A stretch of DNA of 7,441 nt from an uncultured Clostridium sp. Its GTDB lineage: Bacteria > Bacillota_A > Clostridia > Lachnospirales > Lachnospiraceae. The notes beneath the pieces were generated by a model that saw only the letters and a list, made by a program, of their open reading frames with translations, searched no databases and had not been told where the DNA came from. The translations under genes were made by a program, and so were the position numbers. Shown one piece after another: positions 4,703 to 7,441 of this stretch; the stretch's first letter is position 1, and every line of letters starts with the position of its first letter. The stretch lies in contig USQV01000041.1 of assembly GCA_900556965.1 (NCBI GenBank), positions 1 through 7,441 on the forward strand, written 5' to 3'.

Positions 4703-5491
4703 GTGACAAATGACAGAAACAAAACGATACCGGAGCTTCCGAAGGGGAAACCGGAGTTTAATATCAGTGCGGCGCTGCTCCATATCATAGCGATGGCGCT
4801 TATGCTGATGGATCATCTTTGGGCGACTCTATTGCCGGCACAGGACTGGCTGACATGCGCCGGACGGCTTGCTTTTCCGATCTTTGCCTTTATGACTGTG
4901 GAGGGGTATTTTCATACCCGCAGCTTTAAAAAATATATTTTGCGGCTGCTCCTGTTCGCCGTTTTGTCGGAAATTCCCTTTGATCTGATGTACGGCGGAA
5001 CTTGGTTTTATCCGGTTCATCAGAATGTGATCTGGACATTTTTGATCGGACTTTCCGGGATACACCTGATGGAAGCCGCACGAAAAAAGAAAAAGCTCTG
5101 GCTGTTTCTTCCGGTTTCTGCATTAGTCGTCCTCGCAGGCGTGATACTCGGAACGATATGTATGGTAGATTATTATGGCGCCGGTGTGCTTATGGTCTTT
5201 ATTTTTTATTTCTTCCGGGGGCGGAAATGTTGGTGTCTGGCGGGACAGCTTCTTACGCTCTACTGGGTAAATGTGGAGCTGCTGGGAGGCTTGATGTATC
5301 CGATACGCCTGTTTGGAATGGATATTGAGCTCTGTCAGCAGGGGCTTGCATTGCTGGCGCTGATCCCGATCTGGCTGTATCGCGGACGGCAGGGATATCA
5401 CAGCAAGGCGTTCCAGCTAAGCTGCTACGCATTTTATCCTGTCCACATGCTGATTCTTGTGCTGATATTGAATTATGTGAATTCTTTCTAA
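4703..5491 (+). CDS. TraX-family polytopic membrane protein
   Basis: A 262-residue protein with about seven or eight hydrophobic segments and no signal peptide. TraX-family landmarks are MLMDH (34-38), GRLAFPIFAFM with VEGY (54-69), RLLLFAVLSEIPFDL (81-95), NVIWTFLIGL (108-117), YYGAGVLM (157-164) and FYPVHMLIL near the end (244-252). F-plasmid TraX N-acetylates pilin; chromosomal copies in Bacillota are common, and their acceptor is not known. The fold is related to membrane acyltransferases, so modification of a surface polymer or peptide is a reasonable inference. Translation starts at GTG 4703 with GGAGGAAG (4690-4697) upstream. No conjugation genes are nearby. The next gene follows after 40 bases on the same strand, so the two may be co-transcribed. 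Confidence 0.9.
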   Translation: MTNDRNKTIPELPKGKPEFNISAALLHIIAMALMLMDHLWATLLPAQDWLTCAGRLAFPIFAFMTVEGYFHTRSFKKYILRLLLFAVLSEIPFDLMYGGTWFYPVHQNVIWTFLIGLSGIHLMEAARKKKKLWLFLPVSALVVLAGVILGTICMVDYYGAGVLMVFIFYFFRGRKCWCLAGQLLTLYWVNVELLGGLMYPIRLFGMDIELCQQGLALLALIPIWLYRGRQGYHSKAFQLSCYAFYPVHMLILVLILNYVNSF

Positions 5492-5531
5492 ATACTAAAT
5501 ATATTATATAGAACGAAAGGAGGGAGGAAAC
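5492..5531 (+). promoter_or_regulatory. AT-rich gap with possible internal promoter and strong RBS
   Basis: No terminator hairpin separates the TraX-like gene from the next gene. The gap contains TATTAT (5502-5507), a possible -10, but no convincing -35 at the right distance. AAAGGAGGG (5517-5525) and a second GGAGG overlap just before GTG 5532. Read-through from the upstream gene is at least as likely as a separate promoter. Confidence 0.25.
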
Positions 5532-7124
5532 GTGCCAAAAGAATGGAAGAAGATCAGAATATGGAAGCTTTTCGCAAAAAAGCAGAGCGTAGGAATGCAG
5601 AGAAAGCTGATGTTCTACTGGAGCTTTACGATCTTGGCGGTTTTTGCGGCCGTGGTCTTCCTCTTATCGATCGCAGGAGCCTTTTCCCGGAGCGGTGAAC
5701 AGTTAAACGAAGTGATGGAGCTCCAGCAAAAGACTATGCAGGAGCATCTGGCGGATCATTTTGACAAGCTGACTGCTCAGGGCATCAATCTTTCCAAGGA
5801 ATTAAGCCGAGAGATCGAGAGGGTATTAATACAGGACGGAATTTCGTTAGAGGAAGCCAATAATTCTCCGGATCGTCTGCTGCAGCTGCAGGAAACCATG
5901 TATCCGCTGGTCAGCGAGACTCTCCGGACGGCAAACTGCAACGGAGCTTACGCAATATTGAATGCAACGATCAACACAAGGCTTCCGGTTTCCGACCATT
6001 CCCGGAGCGGTGTTTATCTGCGATATTCCAATCTAAGCGCCAGCAGTCCGGCCGCACCGACGGTCGTATGCTTTCGTGGTATCCCGGACATTGCCAGAAA
6101 AAAAGATGTGGAAATGCATAATCGATGGAATCTGGAATTTGACGTGGATCTTATCCCCGGATGCCGAGAATTAATGAAAACGACCTCAGACCGTCCGGCG
6201 CAGCATTATTATTGGACGAAGCAGATCGATCTGAAGGATACGTGGGAGTCGGTCATGCTGCTTTGTGTACCGATCATAGGGAGCAGCGGGACGGTGTACG
6301 GTGTCTGTGGTGTCGAGATCAGCACCATGTATTTCCGGTTCTCCTACCCTACAGTGGAGGGACAATTCGGCTCCGCTGTTACGGTGCTGGCTCCGATTTC
6401 TGAGGATCGTCTCCTGTTATCGGAGGGGCTGGTGGGCAATGTAAAAGGTACTTACTTAAGCGGAAAGGAAACACTCAATATCCGGCCGGGTAAGTTTTAT
6501 AATGAATATGCTGCGGGTAATGAGCGGTATATCGGTCTTCATCGTACCATCTCGATCTCAAAGGGGGATAAGGAGGACACGGTATGGGCAGCGGCCCTTC
6601 TTATTCCGCAGGAGAGCTATGCTGCATATTTAAGCAGAATACAAAAAACATGGATATTTGCTGCTCTGGTAATGTTCTGTGCCTTGCTTCTGCTTTCCTT
6701 TTATATGGTGCGGCGGTTTGTCCGCCCCATTACGGATATTTTAAGACAGTTCCAGCAGGAGGAAATACCGACTGAGGGAATATCCTCAGGAATCTCAGAG
6801 GTGGATGAGCTGGCGCGATTTTTAAATGAGCGGGCAAAAAATCAGCGATTAGAGCAGGGACAGCTTCCGCCAAATATTGCCGAGCTGTTTGACCAGTTTG
6901 TAGAACGAAGAAAATTACTTACGGAGGCGGAACAGAATATTTTCCGCTATTACATTGAAGGTCATGAGATCGCAGAAATTCCGGAGCTTGCATTTATCAG
7001 CATGAGTACGGTAAGAAAACATAACCGGAGCATCTATGAGAAGCTGGGAGTGGCCTCCAGAGACGAGCTGATGCTTTATATTGATCTTCTGCGCCGCTGC
7101 GGAAGACTTCAGGAGATTTCATAA
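5532..7124 (+). CDS. membrane-anchored LuxR-type regulator with extracytoplasmic Cache-like sensor
   Basis: A 530-residue one-component sensor-regulator. A short basic cytoplasmic N-terminus precedes TM1 (about 29-50). The outside region (51-372) begins with a long helix (about 55-100) and contains WESVMLLCVPI, then GTVYGVCGVEIS (253-264), a pattern typical of Cache domains. TM2 (about 374-393) leads into a short HAMP-like linker with RRFVRPI (394-400). The C-terminal LuxR/NarL helix-turn-helix spans about 463-520: LTEAEQNIFRYYIEG, then ISMSTVRKHNRSIYEKLGV. No kinase or receiver domain is present, so the protein should bind DNA while tethered to the membrane and respond directly to an outside ligand. 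Start GTG 5532 has an excellent ribosome binding site. It sits 40 bases after the TraX-like gene and is followed by a strong terminator. The ligand and target genes are unknown. Confidence 0.88.
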   Translation: MPKEWKKIRIWKLFAKKQSVGMQRKLMFYWSFTILAVFAAVVFLLSIAGAFSRSGEQLNEVMELQQKTMQEHLADHFDKLTAQGINLSKELSREIERVLIQDGISLEEANNSPDRLLQLQETMYPLVSETLRTANCNGAYAILNATINTRLPVSDHSRSGVYLRYSNLSASSPAAPTVVCFRGIPDIARKKDVEMHNRWNLEFDVDLIPGCRELMKTTSDRPAQHYYWTKQIDLKDTWESVMLLCVPIIGSSGTVYGVCGVEISTMYFRFSYPTVEGQFGSAVTVLAPISEDRLLLSEGLVGNVKGTYLSGKETLNIRPGKFYNEYAAGNERYIGLHRTISISKGDKEDTVWAAALLIPQESYAAYLSRIQKTWIFAALVMFCALLLLSFYMVRRFVRPITDILRQFQQEEIPTEGISSGISEVDELARFLNERAKNQRLEQGQLPPNIAELFDQFVERRKLLTEAEQNIFRYYIEGHEIAEIPELAFISMSTVRKHNRSIYEKLGVASRDELMLYIDLLRRCGRLQEIS

Positions 7125-7134
7125 ATAATATATG

Positions 7135-7174
7135 AAAAACGCACAAAATCACAGGTATGGTTTTGTGCGTTTTT
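7135..7174 (+). terminator. intrinsic terminator after the membrane regulator
   Basis: A perfect 14-bp stem (7135-7148 with 7161-7174) encloses a 12-base loop. It starts ten bases after the stop codon and its descending arm ends in five T (7170-7174). The ascending arm begins with five A, so it could also work on the opposite strand. It ends the possible TraX-regulator transcription unit. Confidence 0.9.
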
Positions 7175-7205
7175 GCTATTATCCAATGGATACCATAGGG
7201 GAAAA

Positions 7206-7233
7206 TTGGCAAAAGTATCCAGAGGACTATATA
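7206..7233 (+). promoter_or_regulatory. probable promoter of the 3'-terminal membrane gene
   Basis: TTGGCA (7206-7211), five of six matches, is followed after 16 bases by TATATA (7228-7233), four of six. It lies between the preceding terminator and the ATG at 7309, giving a leader of about 70 bases. A small TAGC-GCTA hairpin (7279-7292, A6 loop) sits just upstream of the ribosome binding site. Confidence 0.45.
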
Positions 7234-7308
7234 CAAATACAGGCTTTAACTGATATAACAAAGGTGAACCAAACAAAATAGCAAAAAAGCTAAAAAGGAG
7301 GATACGAC

Positions 7309-7441
7309 ATGAAGGGACAGAAATTTTTAAAGGTAACATCTATTCTTATGATAATCGGCGGCGTTATCGCTGCGATCGCCGGTGTCATTGCGATCATCGG
7401 TATCAGCGCCATAGCAGCTCTGACAGGCAGTGCTGAGGGTA
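7309..7441 (+). CDS. small membrane protein, N-terminal part only
   Basis: The frame starts at ATG 7309, five bases after AAAAAGGAGGA, and is still open at the window edge after 44 codons. The visible N-terminus is a short basic stretch (MKGQKFLK) followed by a long hydrophobic segment rich in Gly, Ala and Ile (about residues 9-39) and then a polar turn (TGSAEG). This suggests a multi-pass or single-anchor membrane protein rather than a cleaved signal peptide, since no clear cleavage site is visible. I do not recognise a family. It has its own promoter and is separated from the regulator by a terminator, but as the next gene on the same strand it is a candidate target of that regulator. Confidence 0.8.
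   Translation, partial: MKGQKFLKVTSILMIIGGVIAAIAGVIAIIGISAIAALTGSAEG

Noticed and set aside
7180..7192. 13-bp palindrome TATCCA-A-TGGATA after the regulator's terminator
   Set aside because: It is a perfect dyad upstream of the last promoter and might be an operator, but it is short, seen once, and sits about 14 bases before the -35 with nothing else supporting it.
1..7441. CRISPR array, tRNA, rRNA, insertion sequence or prophage genes
   Set aside because: I looked for regularly spaced repeats, cloverleaf sequences, transposase or integrase motifs and found none.

Overview
The window looks like chromosome of a Gram-positive anaerobe of the Clostridia, most likely a Lachnospiraceae relative. 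The reasons are strong AGGAGG-type ribosome binding sites at nearly every gene, intermediate GC content, AT-rich intergenic regions, intrinsic terminators, and a gene complement typical of that group (YitT membrane protein, chromosomal TraX-family protein, BmrR-like MerR regulator). The genus assignment is an inference from gene types; no rRNA or other marker gene is present.

Layout. The first 67 bases are the 3' end of an unidentified plus-strand gene, followed by a clear terminator (104-131). A promoter (153-180) and a 110-base leader with competing pairings and a four-codon micro-ORF precede a YitT-family membrane protein (305-1204). The next 322 bases carry no gene. They hold a folded, repeat-like element of about 149 bp (1239-1387), a 15-bp palindrome (1396-1410) and an extended -10 promoter for a 106-residue thioredoxin (1527-1847). 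A bidirectional terminator separates thioredoxin from a convergent minus-strand dehydrogenase (1933-3021) resembling 2,4-diaminopentanoate dehydrogenase. Divergent from it is a 278-residue BmrR-like MerR regulator (3165-4001). The shared promoter region shows the classic MerR arrangement: a dyad inside a 19-bp spacer on the dehydrogenase strand. A second bidirectional terminator (4010-4057) precedes a small minus-strand HD-domain hydrolase (4061-4540), which is divergent from a TraX-family polytopic membrane protein (4703-5491). Forty bases later comes a 530-residue membrane-anchored LuxR-type regulator with an extracytoplasmic Cache-like sensor (5532-7124), closed by a perfect 14-bp terminator hairpin. 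A new promoter and the start of a small membrane protein (7309-7441) run off the end.

How the genes work together. The most strongly supported circuit is MerR regulator plus dehydrogenase: promoter geometry predicts that the regulator switches the dehydrogenase on when it binds an inducer. The TraX-like protein and the membrane-bound LuxR regulator are co-directional and closely spaced, so they may form a surface-function/surface-sensing pair, but this is weaker. YitT, thioredoxin and the HD protein appear to be independently transcribed housekeeping or stress genes. No complete mobile element, CRISPR array, tRNA or rRNA is visible. The observations most worth following are the MerR-dehydrogenase switch, the membrane-tethered regulator, the folded element upstream of thioredoxin, and the yitT leader.
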